Shown here piece after piece: positions 50,650 to 60,014 of a stretch of 64,000 bases of DNA. The notes under the pieces were generated by a model, which was not told the origin of the DNA, ran no database searches, and worked only from the letters and a program-made list of their open reading frames with translations. Within the stretch, counting starts at the first letter, position 1. Every line of letters starts with the position of its first letter. This stretch comes from Kordiimonas gwangyangensis DSM 19435 = JCM 12864. GTDB taxonomy: Bacteria; Pseudomonadota; Alphaproteobacteria; Sphingomonadales; Kordiimonadaceae. The stretch is taken from NCBI RefSeq assembly GCF_000375545.1, contig NZ_AQXF01000003.1, positions 266,595-330,594 on the forward strand, in the 5' to 3' direction. The position numbers and the translations under genes were made by a program.

Positions 50650-50673
50650 AAAAGGCCCCGGATGGGGCCTTTT
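50650..50673 (-). terminator. Intrinsic terminator of the PLP gamma-synthase/lyase gene
   Basis: 10-bp stem AAAAGGCCCC / GGGGCCTTTT with GGAT loop. On the minus strand it is followed by a T-rich run, 23 nt after the stop of the leftward gene. Confidence 0.88.
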
Positions 50674-50695
50674 CTATTCAGCTATCGGCTGCGAT

Positions 50696-51988
50696 TTATG
50701 CCGCACTCAAAGCCTGTGCGAGGTCGGCGATGAGGTCGTCCACATTCTCGATGCCGACGGAAATGCGTAGCATGCTCTCTGTAATACCAAGGCGGCGTTT
50801 CACATCGTCCGGCACGTCAGCATGGGTCATCGCAAACGGATGCTCCATCAGGCTTTCGGTGCCGCCAAGGCTGACGGCCAGTTTGATGATCTGCAGGCTG
50901 TCAAGCACACGGAAAGCTGCTGCCTCATCGCCGTCGATGTCAAACGCGAATGTGGAGCCAGCCGCGCCCGCGCACTGTTCCTTGAAGATGCGGTATGCGG
51001 GTTCATCCTCGCGCAGGAAACCAAGGTAGTGCACCTTGCTGACCTTCGGGTGATCGCGCAGGAATTCGGCGATTTTCTTGGCGTTCTCTGCCGCTGCTGT
51101 CATGCGCAGCTTGAGGGTTTCGAGCGAGCGCATGATCAGCCAACCGGTGTGCGGGTCGCACATGGTGCCAAGGATTGTGCGGAAGCCCATCACCGGTGCC
51201 ATTGCCGTCATGTTGCCGACTGCGGCACCGGCCACCACGTCAGAGTGACCGGCGACATATTTGGTCAGCGAGTAGATGACGATGTCTGCGCCGTGCTCCA
51301 GCGGTTTTTGCCATACGGGACCAAGGAATGTGTTGTCGGTCATGATGACCGGGCGGTGGCCGGTTTCCTCGCCCAGCTTGTCCGCAAGGTCGCGGCAGCA
51401 ATGCAGGTCAATCAGGCCGTTCGTTGGGTTTGCCGGTGTCTCGGTATAAATCACCGCGACGCGGCCTAGCTTCTTGGCTGCCTCGATTGCGGGCGCGAGG
51501 GTCGGCTTGTCGCCGCCTGCGGCGAACTCGACCGACTTGATGCCAAATTCGGGCAGGATGTTGCGGATCAGGAACTCAGTGCCGCCATAGATTGGCGCCG
51601 AATATACAATCACATCACCCGGGCGCAGGTAGGACCACAGGCACGTGGAAATCGCCGCCATGCCGCTTGAAAAGGTCAGGCCTTTTTCCGCGTCTTCCCA
51701 AAGGGCGAGGCGATCCTCAAGCACTTCAAGGTCCGGGTTGTTGATGCGGGAATAGATCAGGCCGGGCTCTTCACCCTCGGCTGCCTGGCGCTTGCCGTAT
51801 GCCAGCTCGAAAAATTCTTTACCGTGTTTCGCGCTCTCGAACACAAAAGTGGAGGTCATGAACACAGGTGGCTTCAGGGCACCTTCGGAGAGGGCTGGGT
51901 CATAGCCATATCCCATCATCTGTGTTTCAGGGCTCAGGCGGTGATTGCCGATCGTTTTTTTGCGGTAATTCTTACGGCTGACAGTCAT
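50696..51988 (-). CDS. Cys/Met-metabolism PLP enzyme (cystathionine gamma-synthase / methionine gamma-lyase family)
   Basis: 430 aa from ATG 51988 (AAGGAAG upstream); the longer in-frame reading to 52234 is rejected. Family marks: LIYSRINNPDLEVLEDRLALWEDAE, FSSGMAAISTCLWSYLRPGD, YTETPANPTNGLIDL, MTDNTFLGPVWQKPLEHGAD and the PLP-lysine IYSLTKYVAGHSDVVAGA. The C-terminal LAVSLGGTESLMEHPFAMTH is typical. The enzyme acts on cysteine, methionine or O-acylhomoserine; the branch (synthase or lyase) cannot be resolved by eye. Confidence 0.88.
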   Translation of the reverse strand: MTVSRKNYRKKTIGNHRLSPETQMMGYGYDPALSEGALKPPVFMTSTFVFESAKHGKEFFELAYGKRQAAEGEEPGLIYSRINNPDLEVLEDRLALWEDAEKGLTFSSGMAAISTCLWSYLRPGDVIVYSAPIYGGTEFLIRNILPEFGIKSVEFAAGGDKPTLAPAIEAAKKLGRVAVIYTETPANPTNGLIDLHCCRDLADKLGEETGHRPVIMTDNTFLGPVWQKPLEHGADIVIYSLTKYVAGHSDVVAGAAVGNMTAMAPVMGFRTILGTMCDPHTGWLIMRSLETLKLRMTAAAENAKKIAEFLRDHPKVSKVHYLGFLREDEPAYRIFKEQCAGAAGSTFAFDIDGDEAAAFRVLDSLQIIKLAVSLGGTESLMEHPFAMTHADVPDDVKRRLGITESMLRISVGIENVDDLIADLAQALSAA

Positions 51989-52225
51989 TGGGGCTTCCTT
52001 CGTGAAGTTTTTCTTTTCCATTATAATGGAATATCTTTTGCGCTGTTGTGCCCTTAAAAAAGCCCCCCTGCAACCTGATTCTGGAATGGAATCCATTAAT
52101 TGGCGCGGCTTTGCGGGCGATGCAGTGTGTGAAGGTTTTTCACTGGAAACAGTGTTCAGCACATACTTGATTAATTTGCCGGGCGGTGCTTTGGTCTGCA
52201 CAGCTTTGAGAGTAGGGAGACCCGC

Positions 52226-53446
52226 GTGAGCCACGCAACGGACACCAGTTTTTGGGCGAAGAACCGCAACGTATTTGTGCTGATGATAGCGCAGGCGTGT
52301 TACCTGTCGTGCAGCATGACGCTGGTCACCTTCGCGGGGCTCGCGGGGGAGGTGCTCGCCACCAACAAGGCATTCGCGACCCTGCCGCTTTCGCTTGTGG
52401 TGCTATCGACCGCGCTTTCCACAGGCCCAATGTCGATGCTGATGCAAAGACGCTCGCGCCGGTTTGGCTTTCGCCTCGGTGCGGTTGCCGGCGTGGCGGC
52501 GGCCCTTGTGGCGGCATACGGTGTCTACAGCGCAAACTTTATCCTGCTATGCCTCGGCGCACTGTTTTTCGGGCCGTTCCAGTCAAGCGCGCAATACTAC
52601 CGCTTCGCGGCTGCAGAGAGCGTGGAAAGCTCAGGCGCCGCGCGCGCCATTTCGCTCGTGCTCGTTGGTGGGCTTATTGGCGCGCTCATTGCGCCAAGCC
52701 TGACCCGCTGGTTCAATGACGTGTTCCTGCCGTTCAATTTCCTGGGGGCTTTCATCTTCACCGGGCTGGTGTCGGCATTGGTGCTGATACCTGCGGCGCT
52801 GTTCCGGCCGCTTGAAAAGCCGTTCGTGGCTGGTACAGATGCAGAGCCGGAGGATAAAGGCAGGCCGCTTTCGGTGATCCTGCGCACACCTACATTCGTG
52901 GTGGCGGTGCTGAACGCGGCGCTTGGCTTTGCCATGATGAGTTTTGTCATGACCGCCACGCCGCTTGCCATGAAGGCCTGTGGCCTCCTTGGCCAAAGCC
53001 CGACGGTTATTCAGGGGCATGTGATCGCCATGTTCCTGCCAAGCCTGTTCACGGGCTCGCTCATTCAGCGGTTTGGCATCCTGCCAATTTTGCTTATGGG
53101 CCATGCCTGCTTCGCGCTGGCCTTCCTCACGGCACTTTCGGGGATCGAGATCATGAATTTCTCGGTTGCACTTATCGCGCTTGGCCTTGGCTGGAACTTC
53201 TGTTTTGTCGGCGGCTCAACCCTGCTCACCAAAGTGCATACGGAAGCCGAGAAGGGCCGCGTGCAAGGCTTGAACGAGTTTATCGTGTTTGCGACAACTG
53301 CAACCGCGTCCCTTTCCGCCGGTGTAATTCTCGAGCATTTCGGATGGCGGCTTGTCAATCAGTCCGCATTCGTTATGCTCGTCATCGCGGCTGGGGTAAC
53401 GATCCTTTGGGGTCTTGCGGGACTGCGCAAACCCGCCGCGCAATAA
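52226..53446 (+). CDS. Major facilitator superfamily transporter
   Basis: 406 aa from GTG 52226 with AGGGAG upstream. About 12 TM segments (FVLMIAQACYLSCSMTLVTF, ALSTGPMSMLMQRRSRRFGF with the MFS loop 2-3 basic motif, ISLVLVGGLIGALIAP and others). Substrate unknown; a drug/metabolite exporter-like layout. Divergent from the PLP enzyme gene. Confidence 0.88.
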   Translation: MSHATDTSFWAKNRNVFVLMIAQACYLSCSMTLVTFAGLAGEVLATNKAFATLPLSLVVLSTALSTGPMSMLMQRRSRRFGFRLGAVAGVAAALVAAYGVYSANFILLCLGALFFGPFQSSAQYYRFAAAESVESSGAARAISLVLVGGLIGALIAPSLTRWFNDVFLPFNFLGAFIFTGLVSALVLIPAALFRPLEKPFVAGTDAEPEDKGRPLSVILRTPTFVVAVLNAALGFAMMSFVMTATPLAMKACGLLGQSPTVIQGHVIAMFLPSLFTGSLIQRFGILPILLMGHACFALAFLTALSGIEIMNFSVALIALGLGWNFCFVGGSTLLTKVHTEAEKGRVQGLNEFIVFATTATASLSAGVILEHFGWRLVNQSAFVMLVIAAGVTILWGLAGLRKPAAQ

Positions 53447-53475
53447 GCCACATCAAACCGCGTGAGAGAGTATTT

Positions 53476-54249
53476 ATGCTGATTGTCCTGTCGCCTGCAA
53501 AAAAGCTGGATTTCGAGAGCGAGAATATGTCCGAAAGCACGGACACGCCGCGTATGCTTGACCAAGCGGAGATGCTGGCGAAAAAGGCAAAGAAGCTGCG
53601 GGCAAATGACCTCAAAGCCATGATGGGCATATCGGATGCACTTGCTGACCTCAATGTGGCGCGCTTCAAGGCTTTTGAAACACCTTTCACGCCCGCAAAT
53701 GCCCGTCCGGCGATCGACGCTTTCAAAGGCGATGTTTATGTTGGCATGGATGCCACCAGCATGAGTGCCGAGGACCGCGCTTTTGCAAACAAGCATGTGC
53801 GTATCCTCTCCGGCCTTTATGGTGTGCTGCGCCCGCTTGACCTCATGCAGGCTTACCGCTTGGAAATGGGCACAAAATTTGTCACGCGGCGCGGGGGCGA
53901 CCTCTATAGTTTCTGGGGCGACCGCATCGCCAAGCAGTTGAAGGCGGACCTTGAGGAACAGGATGCTGAGGTGCTGGTGAACCTTGCGTCAAACGAATAT
54001 TTCCGCGCGGTGAATCTCAAAGCGCTCAAGGCGCCTGTGATCACCCCGGTATTCAAGGAAATCAAGGACGGCAAGGGCCGTGTGATCTCTTTCCTCGCGA
54101 AAAAAGCACGGGGTATGATGGCTCGCTATGTGGTGGATAACCGCCTGACGGACGTGGAAGCCTTGAAGGCCTTTGACCTTGAAGGCTACCGCTTTGATGA
54201 AGCAGCATCGACGGCAACGGAATGGATTTTCTCCCGCCCGCAGCCGTAG
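53476..54249 (+). CDS. yaaA: Peroxide stress protein YaaA (DUF328/UPF0246)
   Basis: 257 aa, standard size. Diagnostic start MLIVLSPAKKLDFES, plus LSGLYGVLRPLDLMQAYRLE, FWGDRIAKQL and LVNLASNEYFRAV. In E. coli YaaA limits free iron and oxidative DNA damage. Placed after the MFS gene with a 29-nt gap; an in-frame reading further upstream overlaps MFS and is rejected. Confidence 0.94.
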   Translation: MLIVLSPAKKLDFESENMSESTDTPRMLDQAEMLAKKAKKLRANDLKAMMGISDALADLNVARFKAFETPFTPANARPAIDAFKGDVYVGMDATSMSAEDRAFANKHVRILSGLYGVLRPLDLMQAYRLEMGTKFVTRRGGDLYSFWGDRIAKQLKADLEEQDAEVLVNLASNEYFRAVNLKALKAPVITPVFKEIKDGKGRVISFLAKKARGMMARYVVDNRLTDVEALKAFDLEGYRFDEAASTATEWIFSRPQP

Positions 54250-54370
54250 GGTCTGTCTGTAGGATCAGGCAAAGCAATCGCAGCTTTCGGTAAACAGAAG
54301 TTGTTTCGACAGAGGCGTCTCGCGCGCTATACTCATCCCCACACTGTCAGAAAATGTGAGGGGATTACCC

Positions 54371-54841
54371 ATGGATTTCAAAATCAATGGCCGTGCTGTC
54401 AGCTATGACGGCGACGGTGAAATGCCGCTGCTTTGGTATCTCCGTGACCTTGAGGGCATGACCGGTACCAAGTTTGGTTGCGGCGCGGGCCTTTGTGGTG
54501 CGTGCACCGTGCATGTGGACGGCATGGCCGTGCGCTCCTGCCAAACCTGGATGGACGATGTTGACGGCACCGAAGTCACCACCATTGAAGGCTTGGGGAA
54601 CGGTGAAACCCTCCATGCGCTTCAGGTTGCATGGGCTGAAAACGACGTGCCGCAGTGCGGCTATTGCCAGTCCGGCCAGATCATGCAGGCGGCGTCCCTT
54701 TTGGCTGAAAACCCGAACCCGACCGATGAAGAAATTGATGTCGCCATGTCCGGCAACATCTGTCGTTGCGGTACCTATCAGCGCATCAAAAAGTCGATCC
54801 GCGATGTGGCATCGGGCAAAGTAAAAGGAGGCACGATATGA
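54371..54841 (+). CDS. Two-[2Fe-2S] small subunit of an isoquinoline 1-oxidoreductase-type molybdoenzyme
   Basis: 156 aa from ATG 54371, GAGGGGA upstream. Plant-type cluster: FGCGAGLCGACTVHVDG plus SCQTWM; second cluster: CGYCQSGQIM and NICRCGTYQRI. Small electron-transfer subunit of the xanthine-oxidase superfamily. Overlaps the large subunit by 4 nt. There is no FAD subunit gene, as in IorAB and aldehyde dehydrogenases that pass electrons to cytochromes or quinone. Confidence 0.94.
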   Translation: MDFKINGRAVSYDGDGEMPLLWYLRDLEGMTGTKFGCGAGLCGACTVHVDGMAVRSCQTWMDDVDGTEVTTIEGLGNGETLHALQVAWAENDVPQCGYCQSGQIMQAASLLAENPNPTDEEIDVAMSGNICRCGTYQRIKKSIRDVASGKVKGGTI

Positions 54842-57084
54842 GCCTCCACATTGAAAACGTATCCCGCCGCGGCATCCTGAAGGGTGCAGGCATTGTTGGT
54901 GGCCTTGTGCTTACGGCGCCGCTCATGTCTAAGGGTTTGCTTGCTGAAATCAAAAAAGCATCCGGCATGCTGGAAGCCACCAACTATCTGTCCATCAGCG
55001 AAGACGGCACGGTGAATATCTATATCCACCGGGTTGAGATGGGGCAGGGTAGCCGTACCGGCTTGCCGCAGATCATCGCCGATGAACTGGAAGCAGACTG
55101 GAGCCGCATCAATTTTGTGGCGGCCTTCGGCGACCAGAAGTTTGGTGACCAGAATACCGATGGCTCCACGTCCATCCGCAAATTCTATGACACCTTCCGC
55201 CACGCAGGTGCTGCCGCCCGCATGATGCTGGAGCAGGCTGCTGCGAAGAAATGGGACGTTGACGCGTCGCAGGTTGAAGCGCGGGAGCACCGTATCGTCA
55301 ACAAGGCGACAGGCGATAGCGCTGATTTCAGCGAATTTGTCACGGCCGCGGCGGAACTTCCGGTTCCGGCAGTTGACAAGGTTACGTTCAAATCGAAAGA
55401 CCAACACCGTTTCATCGGCAAGCCTGTGCGCAATATCTACATGAAGGATTTTGTCACCGGCTCCAGCCAGTTCGGGCAGGACGTTCGGCGCGAAGGCATG
55501 CTCTATGCCGTCGCCATGCGCCCGCCGGTGCTGGGCGGCAAGCTCAAGGGCTACAACAAGGAAGCCGCCATGGCGGTGTCTGGCGTTGTGGACGTGGTAG
55601 AGCTGCCAGCTTTCGAGAAGCCGATCATGTTCAAACCGCTTGGCGGTGTCGCGGTCCTTGCCACCAATACTTATGCCGCGAAAAAAGGCCTTGAGGCCCT
55701 CGCGGCCGAGTTCGAGGCTGGCGATAACGGCGGTTATGATACGGCGGCTTATGAGCAGACGCTCTGGCAATCCATCGAAGGGGAAGATGTAAACTTCCTC
55801 AAGCGCGGTGACGTGGACGGCGCACTTTCAAGCGCCGCGAAGGTAGTGGAGGCTGACTATTTTGTGCCGCACCTTCATCACGCGCCGATGGAGCCACCAG
55901 CCGCAACGGCAGAGTGGCGGGACGGCAAGCTTATGATGTGGGTCTGCTGTCAGGACCCGCAGTCGGTGCAGCAGACCGTGGCGCCTTATGTGGGCCTGAA
56001 GCCAGAAGACGTGCATGTGGAAGCAACGTTGCTTGGTGGCGCGTTTGGCCGCAAATCCAAGCCGGACTTCGCAGCCGAAGCCGCAATCCTTGCCAAACAC
56101 GCAGGCAAGCCTGTCAAGATGGTCTGGACGCGGGAAGATGATATGCAGCACAGCTACTATCACACCATTTCAGCGCAGCGCGTGAAAGCGGCGATTGATG
56201 CTGACGGCAAGGTAACCGCCTATAAGCACAAATCCGCGTTTCCTTCGATCTTCGAGATTTTCAACCCGGCCACCGAACACCCTGTGCCGCTGGAAATGGG
56301 CCTTGGCCTTCTCGATATCCCGTTTGAAACCGCGAATATGCAGATCGACGCCGGTAGGGCACGGGGCCATGTGCGTATTGGCTGGATGCGGTCTGTGACC
56401 AATATCCAGCATGCTTTTGCTGTTGGCTCCTTCGTGGATGAACTGGCGGAAGCCACTGGCAAACGCACGGACGCCATGTGGATGGAGCTGATCGGTTCTG
56501 ACCGTACGCTCGACCCCGCGAAAGACGGTGCCGACTATTTCAACTATGGTGAAAGCCTTGAGCGTCACCCGCTTGAGACTGCCCGCCTTAAGGGTGTGCT
56601 CAAGAAAGTGGTTGAGATGTCCGGCTACGGCAAGAAGATGCCGAAGGGTCATGGCCTTGGCCTTTCCGTGCACCGCAGCTTTGTGACCTATGTGGCAACT
56701 GTTGTGGAAGTGGCTGTGGACGGTGATGGCAATCTCTCGGTACCGCGCGCTTGGGTCGCGGCGGATTGCGGGCTTGCCGTGAACCCTGACCGCGTGAAGT
56801 CGCAGATGGAGGGCGCTGTTGTGTTCGGCACATCAATCGCCCTGCACGGCGAAATCACGGCGAAAGACGGGATCATTGAGCAGACGAACTTTGACGGTTA
56901 CCCTGTGTGCCGCATGAACGAGTGCCCGCATGTGGAGGTCGCCATTCTTGAGACCACCGGTGTACCGGGCGGGGTAGGTGAACCTGGCGTGCCACCTGTT
57001 GCACCCGCGATCACGAATGCGATTTTTGCCGCGACAGGTAACCGTATTCGGCGTTTGCCAATCGGGCATCAGCTCAGCGCGTAA
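54838..57084 (+). CDS. Molybdopterin large subunit, isoquinoline 1-oxidoreductase beta-like, Tat-exported
   Basis: 748 aa. N-terminal twin-arginine signal NVSRRGILKGAGIVGG followed by a hydrophobic stretch, so the cofactor-loaded heterodimer is exported, with the small subunit as hitch-hiker. Moco-binding features: VEMGQGSRTGLPQIIADEL, EATLLGGAFGRKS, IGWMRSVTNIQHAF, and the C-terminal TGVPGGVGEPGVPPVAP with the catalytic Glu of the xanthine-oxidase family in GVGEPG. Oxidises an N-heterocycle or aldehyde; substrate not determined. Followed by a strong terminator. Confidence 0.92.
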   Translation: MSLHIENVSRRGILKGAGIVGGLVLTAPLMSKGLLAEIKKASGMLEATNYLSISEDGTVNIYIHRVEMGQGSRTGLPQIIADELEADWSRINFVAAFGDQKFGDQNTDGSTSIRKFYDTFRHAGAAARMMLEQAAAKKWDVDASQVEAREHRIVNKATGDSADFSEFVTAAAELPVPAVDKVTFKSKDQHRFIGKPVRNIYMKDFVTGSSQFGQDVRREGMLYAVAMRPPVLGGKLKGYNKEAAMAVSGVVDVVELPAFEKPIMFKPLGGVAVLATNTYAAKKGLEALAAEFEAGDNGGYDTAAYEQTLWQSIEGEDVNFLKRGDVDGALSSAAKVVEADYFVPHLHHAPMEPPAATAEWRDGKLMMWVCCQDPQSVQQTVAPYVGLKPEDVHVEATLLGGAFGRKSKPDFAAEAAILAKHAGKPVKMVWTREDDMQHSYYHTISAQRVKAAIDADGKVTAYKHKSAFPSIFEIFNPATEHPVPLEMGLGLLDIPFETANMQIDAGRARGHVRIGWMRSVTNIQHAFAVGSFVDELAEATGKRTDAMWMELIGSDRTLDPAKDGADYFNYGESLERHPLETARLKGVLKKVVEMSGYGKKMPKGHGLGLSVHRSFVTYVATVVEVAVDGDGNLSVPRAWVAADCGLAVNPDRVKSQMEGAVVFGTSIALHGEITAKDGIIEQTNFDGYPVCRMNECPHVEVAILETTGVPGGVGEPGVPPVAPAITNAIFAATGNRIRRLPIGHQLSA

Positions 57085-57108
57085 ACGGCGCACAGCCAAA
57101 AAAACGAG

Positions 57109-57140
57109 AAAGGCGGCCCCGGGGAGAAGGGGCCGCCTTT
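57109..57140. terminator. Intrinsic terminator after the molybdoenzyme operon
   Basis: 12-bp perfect stem AAAGGCGGCCCC / GGGGCCGCCTTT with GGGGAGAA loop and T run. A-rich left flank makes it usable by the convergent outer-membrane protein gene too. Confidence 0.9.
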
Positions 57141-57164
57141 TTCATTTGATAATGCTCTAACTGA

Positions 57165-57659
57165 TTAGAAGCGGAAAGCCACACCAACGCTCGGCACCAC
57201 AGTGTCGTCGCCGTATACGTTAGCTTTCACGCGCAGGGATACGTTGTCACCCACGGCGCGCTCGTAACCTGCAACGAAGCTGATGTCGTCACCGGTTGCG
57301 GAAAAGCCAGCAGCCGAAGCTTTTGCTTTCACGTAGCCGATGCCACCGAAAATAAGGTCGCGTTTTTCAGCGCCGAACGCGTAACCAACCGTACCGTTCA
57401 CGGTCCAGATATGGTCGAGATACTGGATGTCAGCGGTGCCGAACGTACCTTCAAGGCCAACAACAATGTTGTTGGCCAGTTGTACGCGGTAGCCACCTAC
57501 AGCACCGTAATAAATGTCATCATTGGCGTCGCTGAAGGTGTGGCCAAATTCACCACCAAGGAAGAAGCCGTCGAAGTGTTTGTTGTCTTCTTGTGCATTA
57601 GCCGCACCTGCAAAAAGCATGGCTGCTGCTACGGTCGCTGTCATAAGTTTCGTTTTCAT
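57165..57659 (-). CDS. Outer-membrane beta-barrel protein (OmpW/OmpA-like small porin fold)
   Basis: 164 aa from ATG 57659 (GAGGA 9 nt upstream). Signal peptide MKTKLMTATVAAAMLFAGAANA. About eight amphipathic strands (GFFLGGEFGHTFSD, IYYGAVGGYRVQLANNIVVG, WTVNGTVGYAFG, LIFGGIGYVKAKAS, SFVAGYERAVGDNVSLRVKA) and terminal Phe (GVAFRF) recognised by the BAM machinery. Function unknown, structural or porin-like. Confidence 0.85.
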   Translation of the reverse strand: MKTKLMTATVAAAMLFAGAANAQEDNKHFDGFFLGGEFGHTFSDANDDIYYGAVGGYRVQLANNIVVGLEGTFGTADIQYLDHIWTVNGTVGYAFGAEKRDLIFGGIGYVKAKASAAGFSATGDDISFVAGYERAVGDNVSLRVKANVYGDDTVVPSVGVAFRF

Positions 57660-57799
57660 AATTCTCAATCCTCGTATTGGTCTGTTGTTTTTTCACGCTT
57701 GTCTTTTGTGCAAGCGCGCTGGGTAGATAATGCTTCTAAAATAGAAGTCAATATCGTTGTGCGATTTGTTTTAACTTACTGATTTATGTGATGTTTTTG

Positions 57800-59350
57800 T
57801 CACATCCACGGAGTGTGGCCAGCGAAAATAACTCGCAGGATATGGTCTCTCGCCCCTTTCGCTACAAGGTCCGGGACATAAGGAATTTTCACCTTATGTC
57901 CTGCAAGTTTGATCGTGAGGGTCGCAAGCCCGCGGCGCCGTTGGCCCGGCGTGCGTGTGACCTTCACTGATTGCGCCTTGTGGAGCGGAAATAAGACCAA
58001 TTTGTGGCCGATTAAGCCGGTGCGAACGGCAAAATACCTGCCGTCCGACCAATATCCCAACCTGCGGTAATTCAGCCACATAAACGGAAGTATGAGGGCG
58101 GGTAACAGGTTCAGAAGCAGGAACCATGGTGTGGCCAGAAATGACAATGAAACCGAGAGCAAAGCCACGGGGCTGGCCCAGTCAACAAAGAACAGGCGCT
58201 TCAGGTACATCGGGTTGACACCTGTGAAGCTTATGCCACCAAAATCCAGATCGGGATACAGGTGCGATACAAGCTTTGCGGTATTCTCGTCCGTCAGGCT
58301 GGGTACGATGAATTTCGACTGTTTGGGGTTGAGGTTTCCCTCCTCCCAGTCATTTGAAAAGCCGACCTGCAGCAGTGTGGCGTGGCGGCGCTTTAACAGG
58401 ATTGCAGGCCATGGTTGCTTCAGTTCCAGTGCCTGAACCTTGCGTTCAGGCAGGCTGGTTTCCGAGCGTTCAAACAGGCCCTTCAATCTCAGGAAGCGGC
58501 CATCCTCAAAGCTGAGCCGGTAATCATGATAAATGACAATGGCCCCAATGACCGACAGCAGCATCATGAAGGCGAACAGTGCAACAAGCGTAGCGATACC
58601 GAGGAGAGTGGCTGTAATGGTATCCAGCGATGCGATATAACTTTCCGGTAGCTTGAGCCATTCGTTGATCATCTTGCCAACTTTGTCGTCCACCTGGCTT
58701 ATGGCACCGGCGGCAAGACCCGCAAAAACCCACATATTATTGTTCGACAGGCCATAGCGCACCAACTCACCAACCTTGTGATGGAGTAGCACGCCTGCGC
58801 TATCCTCGTTGGAGAGTGCGTCTGCCACAGCGGCAGCCTGAGGTTCAGCAACTGCCGGACGGGCGAGCACGGCTTTACGCAGCTCTTCTGCTACCCGGCG
58901 GTCGATGCCCGCAAGGTTTACTTCCTCAGATGCCGAGCCAGCGCTCTCCAGCGCCATGGTTACGAGGCCAAAGGGCCTGAAATAAATGGGTTCCTTGATG
59001 GCGATATTCTGGATGCGGTCAAACGACAGGGTCAGCCGTTTTTTCTGCAGTACGCCGCGGTGGATCAGGAAGGCATTCCGGTTCACGCGGAAACGGAAGT
59101 TGATGTAGGAAAGCACGGACGCCACCAGAAGAACGACAAGCGCTACGCCGATCCCAAACACAATCATGCCCAACCGGTTGCTGCCGGTCGCGAACACGAT
59201 ACCCCCGAAAATGGCCAGATTCTGAATGCCTTGGCGGGCGAAGCCGACGACAAATCGCAGGATAAAATATATGACGGACATGGGCGACAGGCGTTGCCAT
59301 TCGCTCCCCGGCACTGTGGCGTCCTGATTTTCCGCGCTGAAGTCAGTCAT
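57800..59350 (-). CDS. bPH2-domain membrane protein, YdbT-like (multi-PH)
   Basis: 516 aa from ATG 59350, which overlaps the upstream partner gene by 8 nt; a longer frame is rejected. Three bacterial PH (bPH2/DUF304) modules, each after a pair of TM helices: RFRVNRNAFLIHRGVLQKKR, YRLSFEDGRFLRLKGLFERSE and YRRLGYWSDGRYFAVRTGLI. The order small bPH2 then large bPH2 corresponds to the ydbS-ydbT pair of Bacillus, linked to resistance to some bacteriocins. Inner-membrane, function unknown. Confidence 0.87.
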   Translation of the reverse strand: MTDFSAENQDATVPGSEWQRLSPMSVIYFILRFVVGFARQGIQNLAIFGGIVFATGSNRLGMIVFGIGVALVVLLVASVLSYINFRFRVNRNAFLIHRGVLQKKRLTLSFDRIQNIAIKEPIYFRPFGLVTMALESAGSASEEVNLAGIDRRVAEELRKAVLARPAVAEPQAAAVADALSNEDSAGVLLHHKVGELVRYGLSNNNMWVFAGLAAGAISQVDDKVGKMINEWLKLPESYIASLDTITATLLGIATLVALFAFMMLLSVIGAIVIYHDYRLSFEDGRFLRLKGLFERSETSLPERKVQALELKQPWPAILLKRRHATLLQVGFSNDWEEGNLNPKQSKFIVPSLTDENTAKLVSHLYPDLDFGGISFTGVNPMYLKRLFFVDWASPVALLSVSLSFLATPWFLLLNLLPALILPFMWLNYRRLGYWSDGRYFAVRTGLIGHKLVLFPLHKAQSVKVTRTPGQRRRGLATLTIKLAGHKVKIPYVPDLVAKGARDHILRVIFAGHTPWM

Positions 59351-59879
59351 CGTTATGGTCGGCCCCAACTTTCTCGAGGATGAAAGCGCGCAGCTTGATG
59401 GCTTCTTCTTCCCGCAGCGCGGGGATGGTGAGGTCAGCGCTGCCACCACCTGCGGCAAAGAATTTGAGCTTCGAGAGGCCGAAGAAACGGTCGAGGATAT
59501 CGCGGGTTATTTCCACGTGCTGGATGCGGTTGAAGGGCAATGAGGTCTCGCCGCGCCAGAAAATGCCGCTTCGGTAGTGCACATCCTGTTCCCGGACTGC
59601 ATAGCCGCACAGGGATGCCGCAAGGCGGCAGAAGAAGATGATGATAGGCAGTGCAATCAGCGGCAGAAGGTAGAGCAGGTAGCCATGAGAGAAGCGCGCA
59701 GCAAGCCCAGTGACTGTAATGATAACCGACCAGCCGGTGGTGAGCCCGGCCCATGAGAGCAGCGAAATTATGAGCAGCGTGCTGGCGTGATGTCGGTCCA
59801 GCGGCTGGTAATTGATGCTGTCCGCTTCCGGCAAATCATCCGTTTGAATAAGCTCTGTCGTGAAACCTGTCGTGGCCAT
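59343..59879 (-). CDS. bPH2-domain membrane protein, YdbS-like
   Basis: 178 aa from ATG 59879 (GAGGGGG upstream). Two TM helices (ASTLLIISLLSWAGLTTGW, YLLYLLPLIALPIIIFF) then one bPH2 module: YAVREQDVHYRSGIFWRGET and LPFNRIQHVEITRDILDRFF with LSKLKFFAAGG. Partner of the multi-PH gene, with overlapping stop/start. Confidence 0.87.
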   Translation of the reverse strand: MATTGFTTELIQTDDLPEADSINYQPLDRHHASTLLIISLLSWAGLTTGWSVIITVTGLAARFSHGYLLYLLPLIALPIIIFFCRLAASLCGYAVREQDVHYRSGIFWRGETSLPFNRIQHVEITRDILDRFFGLSKLKFFAAGGGSADLTIPALREEEAIKLRAFILEKVGADHNDD

Positions 59880-60014
59880 GCGCTTCCCCCTCGCACAGTT
59901 ATTTGTTCGCTCGCCTCTAGGCAGGACTTGAACGTCTTTCCCATACTTGGGTATAAGGCGGGCGTATCTCAAGGGCGACAATTTTTGCGGCCCGGTTACT
60001 GAAGTAGGGCAATT

